From assembly GCA_024195265.1 (NCBI GenBank), contig JAJLRJ010000004.1:41850988-41914987 (forward strand): 64,000 nt of DNA, read 5' to 3'. This DNA comes from Dendrophyllia cribrosa (Eukaryota; Cnidaria; Anthozoa; Scleractinia; Dendrophylliidae). The translations under genes and the position numbers were made by a program. The notes under the pieces are model-generated. The model saw only the letters and a list, made by a program, of their open reading frames with translations. It was not told the DNA's origin and did not search any database. Below, in pieces: positions 24,563 through 35,682 of the stretch; position 1 is the first letter of the stretch, and each line of letters opens with the position of its first letter.

Positions 24563-27500
24563 ATGACAACACAAAAGCAGCGTTTTCCTTCTTTCGCTTC
24601 CACGATTTCAGTATTAGGTATTGTTTTGTATGGTGCTGGGTTTTTGAGAGTTGAATTGGAGCTGAACGATCAGAAGAAGAGAATTGACGCTCTTGAAAAC
24701 GTCGCAGAGACTGAACCTGAACCGTCCAATGTTCATCAGGCTCCAGGTAAGTTTGTTGCCATTATTTTAACACAGCTAGAAATGATAATTGTATGCAATT
24801 AGAATTATTTTCTATCGATGAACTTTTATGTGCTGTGTAGACTGTGTAGACACCAAAGGAATCTCAAAATCTAACTTTACGTGTTTTCTCCCGTGGTAAT
24901 CAAAACCGAAGGTTAGCACCGGGTCAAGTATTTTTTTCTTGGGGAAGTCATATAGTCGTCTCCTAGCACATTCGTTATCTTGCTTCAGCTCTTACCACTC
25001 TATGAAGAGACAGAATCTCCCTTTCAGATCTACACAAGGAAGTTCTAAGAATATCGATTCGTTCCCATATCCCTTTTCATATTAATTTTGATGTGTAAGA
25101 AATAGCTATTCTTGTAATAGTAACATGATGTCGCATTCATCTGGTTTTAAGTTATCTTCTATATACGTTAAAAACGTGAAAAAGAAAAAAGTACTAAGGA
25201 CTACGTAATATTTGCAACCAAAGTAAAACAGCAGAATAAGAAAATTAAAATAAAGGTGCCCGATAAGTTATCGTAATTTACTTATACGAGAACAAAAGGA
25301 AGCAGAAGGAGAACTCGTGATAAAAGCAAAGGACAAACAACAAGCTGTTCATATTTCACATTCTACAATAAAAGCACTTTGTAATGGTCCAAAATACCAC
25401 AGGAAAATATTTCCGGAATTAAGCGTGTCATGGCGGAGATCTACACGATCAAAAGCCGTTAAATACAGGAATGGCTCCGAGCCGTTTGAAAGGAAACCGC
25501 TGACCTCATTAGCATTAATTTCTCTCTTTTTTTTGTTTGTGCCTGGATTAGAACGAAAGTAGGCTTTTATTATCAGATAAAATTAGGCCTAGGGAAAGGG
25601 ATTATTAGATCTAAGCTAGATTCGCGATTAGGTTAGATAATTAAATTTTTGTTGGGTTTGCCGGATCAACTCAGTGGTCTAGTGGTGAAGGAGGGATGTT
25701 AGCACGCAGGAGGTTCCGGGTTTGATTCTAGGTGATTCATTGCTACTGATAGGAAAAAAATTCTATAATTGGTGAAAATTTTTTTCTAAGTGTCGCTCGG
25801 AGCCATTCCTGCAATTAACGCCATGTTACACGATCAGTAAAACAATAAACACTGAGTGAACGGTATCATACAAATCCTGCCCCAAAGTATTCATTAAAAT
25901 TGCCACACTAAAGTTTATTGGACTCGAGCGACGGGTTATAAACGTTGAATGATTACATAACGATTTGATAAAAAATAGCAAGGCTGTTTCACAAATATAC
26001 GAGGTCACCAAGGAAAATTTAATAACTTCAAGAGGGTACATAAGAAGTGTTAAATAAATACATGAATATGTACATGAATTGAACGTGCCGCGTTTCTAGC
26101 ATTGGAACAACACTATATGTCGTGTTTTCGTAGCATTTTCTTCAAATGTCCAGATATAGTTAGCTTGACGACACTAGAAATTGGAACTAAAACGTTCAGT
26201 GGCTGCGTGGGCCTTGGTTAAATATACGTCAAAAATTGAAAAAAATAAATAAATAAAGTGCCAAAATTTGTCAAAAAACCAAACGTTGTGGGCTTTGCCC
26301 TTCTTCAGTGGTGGTGGAAGGGAAAAGGCCGAAACGTTTGGGTTTTTTCAGAAACTTTGGCATTTTAATTTAAATAATTTTCAATATTTCATAGCTTAGC
26401 TTTAGTTGGTCGAGGGAGACTATACCCATAGAATTTCATATACCTCTCTTTCAGTCTCGAATGTTTTGAAATTGCGTTTCGATGCAATTGCACTGTCGCT
26501 TGCGCCTCGTTTAGAGTCGTATTCTGAAGTTTTGTTTTTGTTTTGTTATATTTTCTAAAGTTACAAATCAAGTAGAAAAAGTGCTCGTGAAGATGGTAAA
26601 AATATTTCTTTAAATATTTCATTAAACTTACTTAGAATGAACTAGGAAAATGGAAACACATGCCCCATTCTGAATATGTTCCCCAAAAAATCCTTTGACC
26701 TGAAATCGGTTGCCACACGCGCGTCCACACTAAAATGTAGATCGCACTGGAAACAGTTCACCGAGTAGCCTGTGCGCAGAAGTCTCCTATTTCATTTGCT
26801 TCACTCCGCAGGGAGCAAGGAAATCGGAGACGGCCGCACGCAGGCTACTCTGTAAATTAACTGTTTCCAATGCGATCTACATTTTAGTGTGGACGCGTGT
26901 GTGGCACGTCTAAGGGAAGGCAAAAAAATGCATCAAAACCTCGTATGTCTTATTTTATAGACAGATAAACACGTATATCGTAATATCGGGTATATTGCGA
27001 ACTCACAATTGACCATCTATCCATGTGGCTTGATAGCTCAGTGGATAGAGCATTGCACCGGTATCGCAAGGTCATGGGTTCGATATCCCGTTCAAGCCTG
27101 AAATTTTTTCAGGTTGCTTTTTCAACTGCTTAAGTTGAGAACACACTGCGAGGATCACAAATTTCACTCATGTTTATTGGCAGTTCAAAATATATGATTT
27201 TCATATATTCACATTCACACAATCAAGATAATGAGAAAAATATGGAACGTATAAGTGTACAAGTGCAAAGGGTTCAGCGTGTATAACCAACAATAATCTG
27301 TATCGCAGAATTAACCTACGCATACATACAGCTCATAATTTGCATCTTAAGTAAACACATTCTAAACACAAACTGCTAACTTTCCCAACTGTACAGTCAG
27401 CCTTTCTTATTTTGTTTATTACTTCAGTCGTAAATTTGCTGACTAGATCCTCCAGGATCCGGTACCTTTGCAGTTGTCCGTTGGCTCTTGCCATTCAGTG

Positions 27501-30500
27501 TTTAACGTGTATTAATATGAATAATATTTTTAAAAACAAAATTGTTTCTTTTGTAGAATTTCAGTCCTATGAACATCACAGGAGCAGGCGTCAAGCTGAT
27601 TCAGTGAAGAACATAACCGACGCTAAAACCACAGTGGACACGATGAATAAAATCAACAGGCTTTTATCTGAGCTCTGTCAATCAAAAGGCAACAAGTGCT
27701 CGTCTGGTCGCCCAGGTCCTCCCGGCGCACCAGGACCGAGGGGAGAGAAAGGCACCCGGGGACGAAGAGGACAAAAAGGAAGAACCGGAAACAAAGGTGA
27801 TCAAGGCAATATGGGATCGCCGGGAAAGAGCGGCAAACAAGGCATTATGGGATCTGTAGGACCGAAAGGCGAAGCTGGACCCAAAGGGCAAAAAGGAGAT
27901 ATAGGGCCCGCTGGCATGCCGGGTGCTAAAGGAAAGCCTGGTGAATCAATTTCAGCTCCTGTTGTTGCTGTTTCTCCTGTAACGTTAACAGTTAACGAAA
28001 GTAGAACAGCTTCATTTCGGTGTTCTGTCAGTGGTAATCCTGATCCTGTGGTAGTGTGGAGTAAACGGGACAACCAGTCAGAAATAAGTCATTCAGCGGT
28101 TTCAAGAGGAAAGTTGCTTTTACGAAATGTAAAAGCAAGTGACTCAGACGCGTACCGCTGTTCAGCGGCAAACATCTTAGGACAGGCGCAGGCACAAGTG
28201 CAACTTGTAGTGAATGGTAAGTTTTTTTTTTATATTTATTTAATAGTATGCATCGCTTAACTTGTTCGCAACAGACCAAAACTATTTTCATCTGCTCCGC
28301 AATGTCAAGACATTTATGTAGTGTTTAAAAAACAGCATAGTGTTTTATCGTGTTTAAAAATTCGAGGTGAAGCCGAGAGTTTATGTTGTTTTTTTTTATG
28401 TTGTTTATGTTGTTGTTGTTGTTTATGTTGTTGTTGTTGTTTCAACATTTCTTCTGATCAGTTTGAAATCACGTATTATCCTGGCCAAAAACAAAAACAT
28501 ATATATTCGTATTGAGCCTTTTTGAGCTTTTTATGCTTGCCGCCCCATCAGTGGGGCGTAAAGTGATATATCTACGTAATCCTATAGTATGGTAGTTACA
28601 ATGTAATTCAGTGATGAAATGCAAATAACATTGCGCAGAACAAGATAAACTTACAAGCCGCAGTTAAAAAAAGAAGATTAATGAGTTGAAATGCTGATTG
28701 AAGCAACTGTAAAAGAAAACGTTTGTATCTAAATGTATTTAGAACTTCTTTTTTGAGTTGAAATAAGCACACAAAAAAGAAATCCCCGCTGCATAACAAT
28801 TTGACACAACATTTGTTTTGTTTCAGTTCGTCCTGGTGTTTCCCTGAATCCGGGACCTCATTACGCCATTGAAGGAGACAATTTCACTCTACCAACATGT
28901 CACGTGACTGGGTATCCTGCACCAGTGATCACTTGGAGAAAGACATCCGGTCGGTTACCCCAGGGCAGGGTAAAGATCAAAAACAGTAATTTACACATTT
29001 TAAATGTTCGTAAAGGTGATTCTAGCACATACTTCTGTTCAGCAGTCAACGTTTTAGGAAGCGATGAAAAAGAAGCCCTTTTGGTTGTTGTTTCTCTTCC
29101 CCGTTTCACGGTCAAACCACCTGGAAATGCAGTAGTTCGGCCAGGCGACACATTGAAATTAAACTGCAGCGCTACTGGGGACCCTAAACCAATCATCAGC
29201 TGGAAAAAACAAGGAGCTCAACTTCCAGTCGGGCGGAGCCAGATGTTATTAAATGGTACTTTGGTTATAAAGGACATGAAAATAAATGACACAGGGAATT
29301 ACGTTTGTGCTGCAACAAGTGCAGGAGTGTTCGATGTGGAAACTATGACAAACATTGAAGTTATAAACCACCGCGGTATGTTATGATTGGAGCCACTGTA
29401 TAATTTTAACAAATGACTAAATTCAATCAAAAAAGTAGTTTTGATTCAAAGGGTCGCGTAACACTGAAAGAAATGGTAATGAAACTCATATTTCCTTGAA
29501 TGAAAATGTCTTTCCCTTGAATAAAAGAGTTAAACGCTTATCAGAATTCAGTGATTTTCTGCTTCCGGAAGGCTTGGCGATTTATTTATCCTAATTGCAG
29601 CGCGGAGCACTACCGTCTGCGAATTCTATTATAAACATCACAAAATAATATTTAAATTCAGCAACCTGCTTTATTATATCTAGTGTTTTCTAAAATTTCC
29701 GATTTTTCCTGTGTATATAGAATGCAATTCTTATCCGTAAAGATGATTCGCATAATGTTTTCGCGAATCAAAAAATCTTGAAAGCAAACTGAAAGCGCTA
29801 CTTTAACTTAATTATATTTACTAGCGTGCCTTTACCGTGATTATTAGCTTCACGAAGAAAACATTCGAACAAGTTTGATCGCAATTTGCAATGTTTCTTA
29901 CAAAGTAAATGGGCATTCAAAAATGTTATTTTCTTTACCGTAGTTTTCCAGGAATGCTTGAAAATTCTTAGTAAAGTCTGCCGCTTCTCGCTTCGAAGGA
30001 AATCATGTCCCGCTTTGTGATAAATGGTTGCTGAACCTCACAGGAAGATTCCATCGCTTTCAGCTCTCTAACCGCCACTTCACGGGCATACAAATTGTCT
30101 TAAGGACTATTTCTTTCCATTTCGAAGTCTTAAAAGGCGTGTTTACATTCTGGTAATGGAAAATAAACGCCTAAAAAATTGAAGTGTGGAGTACAGAAGT
30201 GGTCATATTTGTTTGAAATCTGATGATAGTCTTCTCCGAGTGACAAACCGGTTCTCTCTAGTCCCCCCTAAAACTCAGACATGTGATCAGTAGACGGATT
30301 CTTATTGGTTTAACCTTCCTGAAGCTTTTTATAACAATAGGGGACAAAAATAACTTTCTAGGGGAGGCAGGGGCGAGTTCGCGTACACTAAAATATGCGT
30401 GCATAAATTTGCATGCAAAATCGTGACAAAAAAAATTATAAAAAGAAAAACGAAGGCCGTTTTATAACTCTTGCGCTTTGCGCATGAGTAATAAAGAAAT

Positions 30501-31757
30501 TCACTCGGAAGAATTTTGTACTTCCGAACAAACATAGTTGTCTTTCTTGTCAATTTTAGCATTATTTTTGGGTTCAGAGCAAACGTTGAAAATAATACTT
30601 GGAATAAAGTGGTGATTTTGCCTTTCCGTGAAAACTGCGCAGATCATTTTCGGCCTATTTTCGACTCTTTTCCAAACAAACTTGAGATACTGCAACGTGC
30701 AAAAACCATTTTCCGATATAGGTTGACGTTTTACCCGTAAAAATAAGTCATTTTCAGAGTCTTCTCTTTATTCTCTCTAAATTTATTAAATAGGGATTTT
30801 AGTTTGGAACGCGTTACCAATGGCTAAAAACTTTCTCTGGTTAACGTAAGCTTTCGTCTGCCACTCTTAAGCCTTTAAAAACTGATCACGGAAAAAGGCC
30901 CCGCATTACATAAACAGAGAAAAAAATCAATAAGCCAGTTTCGAAAACGTGCAAGGGTTTTTCTTTACGGTACGATTGATATAATTTTTGATACCATAAA
31001 AGAGTAGAGTAACGATGCAAAAAATATCAAAACAAAAATAAAATAACGACGAAGGTATTGAGTAATGCGTGTTCTCTTTTTTATCTTCATGTGTCGTCGT
31101 TTTTAAATAAAGTATTGTTTATCTTTGACAGATTGCTCTCATCTGCTAAAATCAGGTCATACTCAGAGTGGAGTGTACACTGTAAACCCAGACGGTAGAG
31201 GATATTTCCCTGTGTACTGCGACATGCGCACTGACGGTGGGGGATGGACCGTGTTCCAGAGAAGACAGGATGGCTCGGTAGACTTCTATCGGGGATGGAA
31301 CGATTGCAAATCAGGATTTGGCCAGCTGACGGGTGAGTTCTGGTTAGGAAACGACAAGATCCACAGGCTGACGGCCGTTAGACCCAGCTCTCTACGAGTG
31401 GAGCTGGAGGACTGGAACGGAGTTAGAGTGTATGCCAAATATGGCAGGTTCAACATTGGTAATGAGCAGGCGCAGTATCGACTTGAAGTGGGTTCATATT
31501 CAGGAACAGCGGGAAATTCATTAGCACATAACAATAACAGAGGATTTACCACAAAAGATAGAGATAACGACAACGACAATGATAACTGTGCTGTGGCATG
31601 GACTGGCGTCTGGTGGTACGGAGGTTGCGGCTACTCCAATCTAAATGGAAAATACGTAGGAGAAAAAATTTACTATAAAGGAGTCTCGTGGTACCAATTT
31701 AAAAATAATTGGCTTTCACTTAAATTTGCCGAGATGAAATTAAGGCCATCATCATAG
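24563..31757 (+). CDS. CniFL copy 3: type II membrane collagen-Ig3-fibrinogen lectin
   Basis: The exons are 24563-24746, 27557-28216, 28827-29375 and 31132-31757 (stop TAG), giving an open 672-codon protein with GT-AG phase-1 junctions. Residues 1-11 are a short cytoplasmic tail, about 12-28 a hydrophobic signal anchor and about 30-48 a heptad-like stretch ([16 protein letters not shown]). Then come an RSRR motif near residue 70, a Cys pair flanking SKGNK, about 30 Gly-X-Y triplets, Ig1, Ig2-Ig3 and the FBG domain. The start ATG was chosen because MTTQKQ is shared by all copies. The FBG domain has the KDRDND calcium loop, here expanded to DNDNDNDN, and the pocket motif CGYSNLNG. The family is the cnidarian ficolin-like proteins, related in design to ficolins. 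Trimerisation through the coiled coil and collagen is expected. Recognition of acetylated glycans is inferred, not shown. Confidence 0.9.
25452..25826. mobile_element. TIR element with 10-bp target duplication and internal tRNA-like segment (intron 1 of copy 3)
   Basis: TACACGATCA is repeated at 25442-25451 and 25827-25836, and copy 4 has it once at the same place (near 37643-37652), which proves the insertion. The ends are imperfect inverted repeats containing AATGGCTCCGAGC. The interior at about 25672-25735 has an A-box-like TGGTCTAGTGG and a B-box-like GGTTTGATTC. The 10-bp duplication suggests a Mutator-like MITE. Confidence 0.8.
26285..26365. repeat. Degenerate Penelope-like terminus with inverted hammerhead-like motifs
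   Basis: Opposed motifs CCAAACGTTGTGGGC and GGCCGAAACGTTTGGG flank CTTCTTCAGTGG. On the - strand this reads CTGAAGA, then a GGGC/GCCC stem, then ACAACG, resembling a hammerhead core in which GAAA has decayed. A duplicate copy lies at 38089-38170. Confidence 0.4.
26708..26912. repeat. 200-bp foldback in intron 1 of CniFL copy 3
   Basis: Inverted arms of about 50 bp start TGCCACACGCGCGTCCACAC and end with the inverse, with a loop around 26780-26860. The same element is present at 38527-38720 in copy 4. It therefore predates the duplication of copies 3 and 4. Confidence 0.75.
27027..27165 (+). repeat. tRNA-derived SINE (copy in intron 1 of CniFL copy 3)
   Basis: The head at 27027-27099 can be folded as a tRNA. 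The acceptor stem GGCTTGA pairs with TCAAGCC, the A box is TAGCTCAGTGGATAGAGC and the B box is GGTTCGATATCCC. The anticodon loop lacks the normal T33 and the stem has a mismatch, and a non-tRNA body follows. It is a SINE rather than a working tRNA gene. A second copy is at 38839-38975. Confidence 0.65.
30388..30495 (+). repeat. Dispersed repeat shared with 57905-58015
   Basis: About 110 bp starting AAATATGCGTGCATAAATTT and ending with a CGCATGAGTAATAAA-type block occurs in intron 3 of copy 3. It occurs again downstream of the Penelope-like element. The rest of this intron (29376-31131) shows nothing recognisable. Confidence 0.65.
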
Positions 31758-31934
31758 AAAAGATACTCGCAATTACAAAGTAAGCAAAATGAATACTCCA
31801 ACCTAAGTTGTTGCATGTTGCATATGTAATATATCAAACACGAGGACGACTGTTTTATCAGGATTTCCAAACATCAATAAGTTGATAGGTGAACGCTTGT
31901 TCGTTTTTCTCACGATGGAGTCACTTTGAGATGT

Positions 31935-31985
31935 TGATCGCGACGTTTCGACTACTATCAACTGCTAGTCTTCATCAGGCGATGA
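31935..31985 (-). ncRNA. Hammerhead-ribozyme-like motif, Penelope-like element relic
   Basis: On the - strand the segment reads AUCGC, CUGAUGA, one extra A, GACUA, loop, UAGUC, GAAAC, GUC, GCGAU. This gives the complete hammerhead core (CUGANGA and GAAA), a 5-bp stem II, a minimal stem III and a 5-bp stem I. Penelope-like elements are known to carry such minimal motifs in their terminal repeats. The extra A after the core may weaken activity. Confidence 0.5.
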
Positions 31986-32686
31986 GGTCGATTGGTTACG
32001 TATCGCTTAATGTAGCACGTTGGTTTGTTGCTACTGGTGCATTTCGATCCTCATTAGGTCTCATTATTATTTTTAATAGATGTTGTTCCCTCGCAGGTCC
32101 GATTGTTATCGGTTGGCTGTTGTGCTTCTTGATTGAAGGCATCAATACTTCAGGAATAACTGAGTTGGTTTAAAAATACGTTGGTTGAAAAAAACGAGGA
32201 ACGGCCGAGTTCTTTTTTATTTTTACCGACTTTGCGGTGTAAGAAAATGACCTCACGGTACGGAACAATAGGTTTGATCAGATGAGACTTAAATCTAAGA
32301 TGGAGGCCTCGAAAAATATTAATTTTCTAAGCTCGATATTTTACTTTTGCAGAACGTAAACTGTATTTCAGTAGACAAGATAGGTATATACACCTCTGAT
32401 AAGCTATAAGGGATACATTTTTCCTAATTGAAAATGTTAAATTTTGATCGTAGTAGCACTGTACTTTAAAGGCTGGTTAACATGGAGGTATGGTGCAAGT
32501 ACAAGCATTAAGGAAACAATAAATACAAGGATAAGCATGCCATTAATGACATAAGCATTAGATAACATACATCAACTTGGCGGACAAAGAGGCGTTAATG
32601 TGTTTTCTTTGCTTGCGCTTCTGTTTATGTTTTAGTTTTCTCTGTTTACACGTTCAACGCAACTGACGTAGGTATAAGTACAAACA

Positions 32687-33030
32687 CGAGAATTTAGTTT
32701 TATCGACTGAGTCGATAAGGTAAATTGACCACCGTAAAAAGATTCAAATAGCTGACGTTTCGAGCGCTAGCCCTTCGTCGGAGCGAATCAAGGAATTGTG
32801 GGTAGTGTGTGGTTTTATATAGTAAGCGGTGGAGTATACTATATAAAACCACACACTACCCACAATTCCTTGATTCGCTCCGACGAAGGGCTAGCGCTCG
32901 AAACGTCAGCTATTTGAATCTTTTTACGGTGGTCAATTTACCTTATCGACTCAGTCGATAAAACTAAATTCTCGTGTTTCATCCCCCCACCGACGCAGCA
33001 CCACAGTTTCTCTAGAAACTAACCCCATTC
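32687..33030 (+). mobile_element. Short palindromic Penelope-like copy with target duplication
   Basis: Two 145-bp arms face each other about a centre at 32830/32831, followed by a 3' tail at 32977-33030. The tail is the same as at the end of the large element at 55434-57228. ATAAGTACAAACA flanks it at 32674-32686 and 33031-33043 as a 13-bp target duplication. No endonuclease frame is present; only the terminal part of the family is represented. Confidence 0.8.
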
Positions 33031-34295
33031 ATAAGTACAAACAGTCTGCTAAAGAACAAACGCAATGAAGGAAATCGTGCATTTTTCTTCTTCTTGTGCT
33101 TGCGTCGTTGCATCGCACAAGCACAAGACGGTTATGCTTGCGTCGCACCGGTTTAGACATTGTGCTTATGCAGCGTGCGTAGCAGGCGCTAGAAAAGGGA
33201 GAGGAATGTGGCTTTTTGGCGCATGCGCGAAGCGTGAGGAGAAAGCGCGGATGGCGGAGGAGTGAAGGAGGAAATATAATTACCCTCCACCTCCCTTCGC
33301 GCGCGCCCGAATTCCCTCTCCCAAACCTCCTCTTTCTAAGTTCAGCCACGCAGGCTAGTTCTGATGCTTGCCAGTGTGCTTTTGTTTGCGTCGGACATGT
33401 TAAACAGCCTTCAATCTCGTTGTTGTTATTGCTTTTTACTATCCTTTAACTATTTTAATTCAAGATATGGATCGAAATTGTTAAAAACGATTTGAGCTTT
33501 TCATATATTTTTCCAAATAAATGCTTTGTATTAAGTACAGGAAGTTACAAGCTTAAACATATTGTTTTGTCTAATTAAATGAAACATTCGTTGTCGTTGC
33601 TGTGGTTGTTGCTGTTGCTGATGTCATAACAGATCTACTTTGACAACAATATCAGTGGTATGCACTTTTTGGAGAACTGGTTGTACCAGTTCTTCAAAAT
33701 GGTGCATACCATTTACGACTAATTTCAACACTCCGACCGGCTAGTTTTAACTATATAATTGCAAGCACGTTAGTATCAACATTTTCCTTTTATGTCTCGC
33801 TGCGTCTACCAGTGCTTAGTAGAGTTTCTGTGAATGTAGCATTGACAACTTATTGATCGTTTCCATCTATATGAGCAGTTTGTTTTTTCTGGTTTTAAGA
33901 ACAACCCAGAGATATCTATCCAGAATGTCTACAAACTGAGTAAAAAATGCTTGTTTTTGTTTCGCACGTGGAGACCCTCAGCTGCACCGCTTTATCTCCA
34001 AAGTAATTTCAGTGTGTATGAGAACGTAGCTCGAAGATTATTGCTGACTTACTATTGCTGATATAAAGAACTTGTTAAAAAAGGGTCGTGTAGTATAGAA
34101 TAAGCTGTTAAGATTTTAGAATTTTGATGACATCAGGCGAAAACAAACAATATATGATTGTGCTTCGTGCGTTTGACGACAATTGCTTTACTGCGAATAT
34201 ATTTTCAACAAATATACAATAAAGCCATCATTAAAATAAGGCAGTGAAATGGCAGGTCAGTAAAAATGTTCAGCCATCAGTTGACTGTTCCTATC

Positions 34296-34590
34296 TAGTT
34301 TTCCTTAAAGCCTGGATTGGTTGCCATAGTTTGAGTAACCTGGATTACCGGAGATTGCGTTACCTTCCATTTCTGTCACGAGGCGTTTTGCCAGATTTTG
34401 TAGCCAGACCGCAAACTAACGGTAACAAGACCAGCAGGCGCACCAAGCTGGGTGACAGTCACGAAATGATCGACAGCGGAACCGTTAGCAACCACGAAGT
34501 TCGCGTCATTTCAAGACATTCCAGCAAATCATAGTGTCTAATGCCTTGAGTTCTTCACCAGAGAAGAACCATGGAATTGATATTAAACTG
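34296..34590 (-). pseudogene. Second antisense relic of the last exon of the 330-aa gene
   Basis: This is the counterpart of the relic at 23410-23695, better preserved at its 5' side, where CACAACAG followed by TTTAATATCAATTCC still resembles the acceptor and exon start of the intact gene (50961-50983). A start-like segment encoding MEGNAISGNPGYSNYGN is still readable, but the frame then stops. The middle of the exon is missing. Similarity extends through the intron to about 34985. Confidence 0.68.
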
Positions 34591-35162
34591 TTGTGAAAAA
34601 CCAGCGTCCAATTTCAGTTCGTAAAGAGCAAACTCAGTATAAGACGACAGTGAGGAACAGGCGGGGTGTGGGGTTCAAATCACATCATTTCAAGTCCAGT
34701 TTCAGTTTCCAGGTGCACGGGTTATGGTTATAGAATACATGTCTCTCTGACAGCTATGGGCACAACAATTGTTGTTTATGGCCACAAGTGCAAACGAAAC
34801 AGCATAACATATTCAGAAAAGTTGAGTTAGACAATTACCATCATTCACAGACCGATTCTTTTACAAGTTTTTATTCCCGGGCACATGGCCGATTACAAGC
34901 CACCTTCTCCCTCCACCTTCCCCCCCCCCTTTAACACTGCACCCGTTTAAATAAATCCACAGGTTCGATCAATTCAAATGAAAGCTATTAATCGGCACAA
35001 CATAGGTAAAAACTTTTATTTAGAGTGTTTTAATGAAAAAAAAAGGCCAATCATCGTTCGGTTTCCAAAAATTAACAACAACAAAAAACCTTTCAGAAAA
35101 CAAAGTAGCGGTACGTGGCTATTAACGGTTTCAGATGTCAACAAACTGCCAAGTGAATTTAA

Positions 35163-35552
35163 AGGGAAACATTGTCACACAGATTTTGCTGTGTTTTGGT
35201 CAAAATACACTAAATCTGATATGACAAAGTACTTTTGCTCAAACATAAAATTGCTTTTAGAACACCAAGAAGATAATATCAAGTGATTTTTTTCAAGGAA
35301 GAACAAACCATAATAAGTTTTTCTGCGATTTTTCCACGACTCTTGGAAGGAACTTGAAAAAATTAGCCATTTTTTTCAGGTTGCAATCCATTTCCATCCT
35401 GGCCATCCGCAGCCAAAAATAACGAATACTAGTTTCTGTGTACTGGTAGAGTATTTGTTAACAAAACTGGACCATAATTTTAAGGTTTCCATTGATACAA
35501 ATATGTTTTTTGGCTTTTCAAAGTGATACTAAAAATAGGTGACAGTGTCTCT
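35163..35552. mobile_element. TTAA-flanked MITE upstream of CniFL copy 4
   Basis: Ends AGGGAAACATTGTCAC and GTGACAGTGTCTCT are imperfect inverted repeats, bounded by TTAA at 35159-35162 and 35553-35556. The 5' flank of copy 3 has the uninterrupted sequence GAATTTAAACATGAC, so both the insertion and the TTAA target are certain. The ends match those of the larger element at 51977-53723. An open frame that starts before it (34978-35286) runs into the MITE and is fortuitous. Confidence 0.82.
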
Positions 35553-35682
35553 TTAAACATGACTGACAGGAATAAAAATAGCGGAGAATTTGGCATGTTT
35601 CCTATAACTCGTGATCTCTGTGTGGCATAGAGTTGAAACAGACTGTATCCAACAAACCTTAGAGCACCGCATAATGACTGTA

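Larger units (their letters stand above)
31758..35682. other. Spacer between CniFL copies 3 and 4
   Basis: The spacer is homologous to 21805-24562 but with extra insertions. It holds a hammerhead-like motif (31935-31985), a short palindromic Penelope-like copy (32687-33030), an antisense relic of the 330-aa gene (34235-34985) and a TTAA-flanked MITE (35163-35552). A small hairpin lies at about 33655-33712. Confidence 0.6.

Noticed and set aside
27027..27099. Functional tRNA gene
   Set aside because: The cloverleaf is good at the acceptor and D arms, but the anticodon loop lacks T33, the stem is mismatched and a conserved SINE body follows.
27682..28291. Antisense frames over the collagen-Ig exons, also at 39274-39600 and 16316-16814
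   Set aside because: Shadows of the Gly-Pro-rich sense exons; the antisense has no family resemblance or splice sites.
34978..35286. 102-codon frame upstream of CniFL copy 4
   Set aside because: It crosses the boundary of a TTAA-flanked MITE that is absent from copy 3, so it is a chance fusion.
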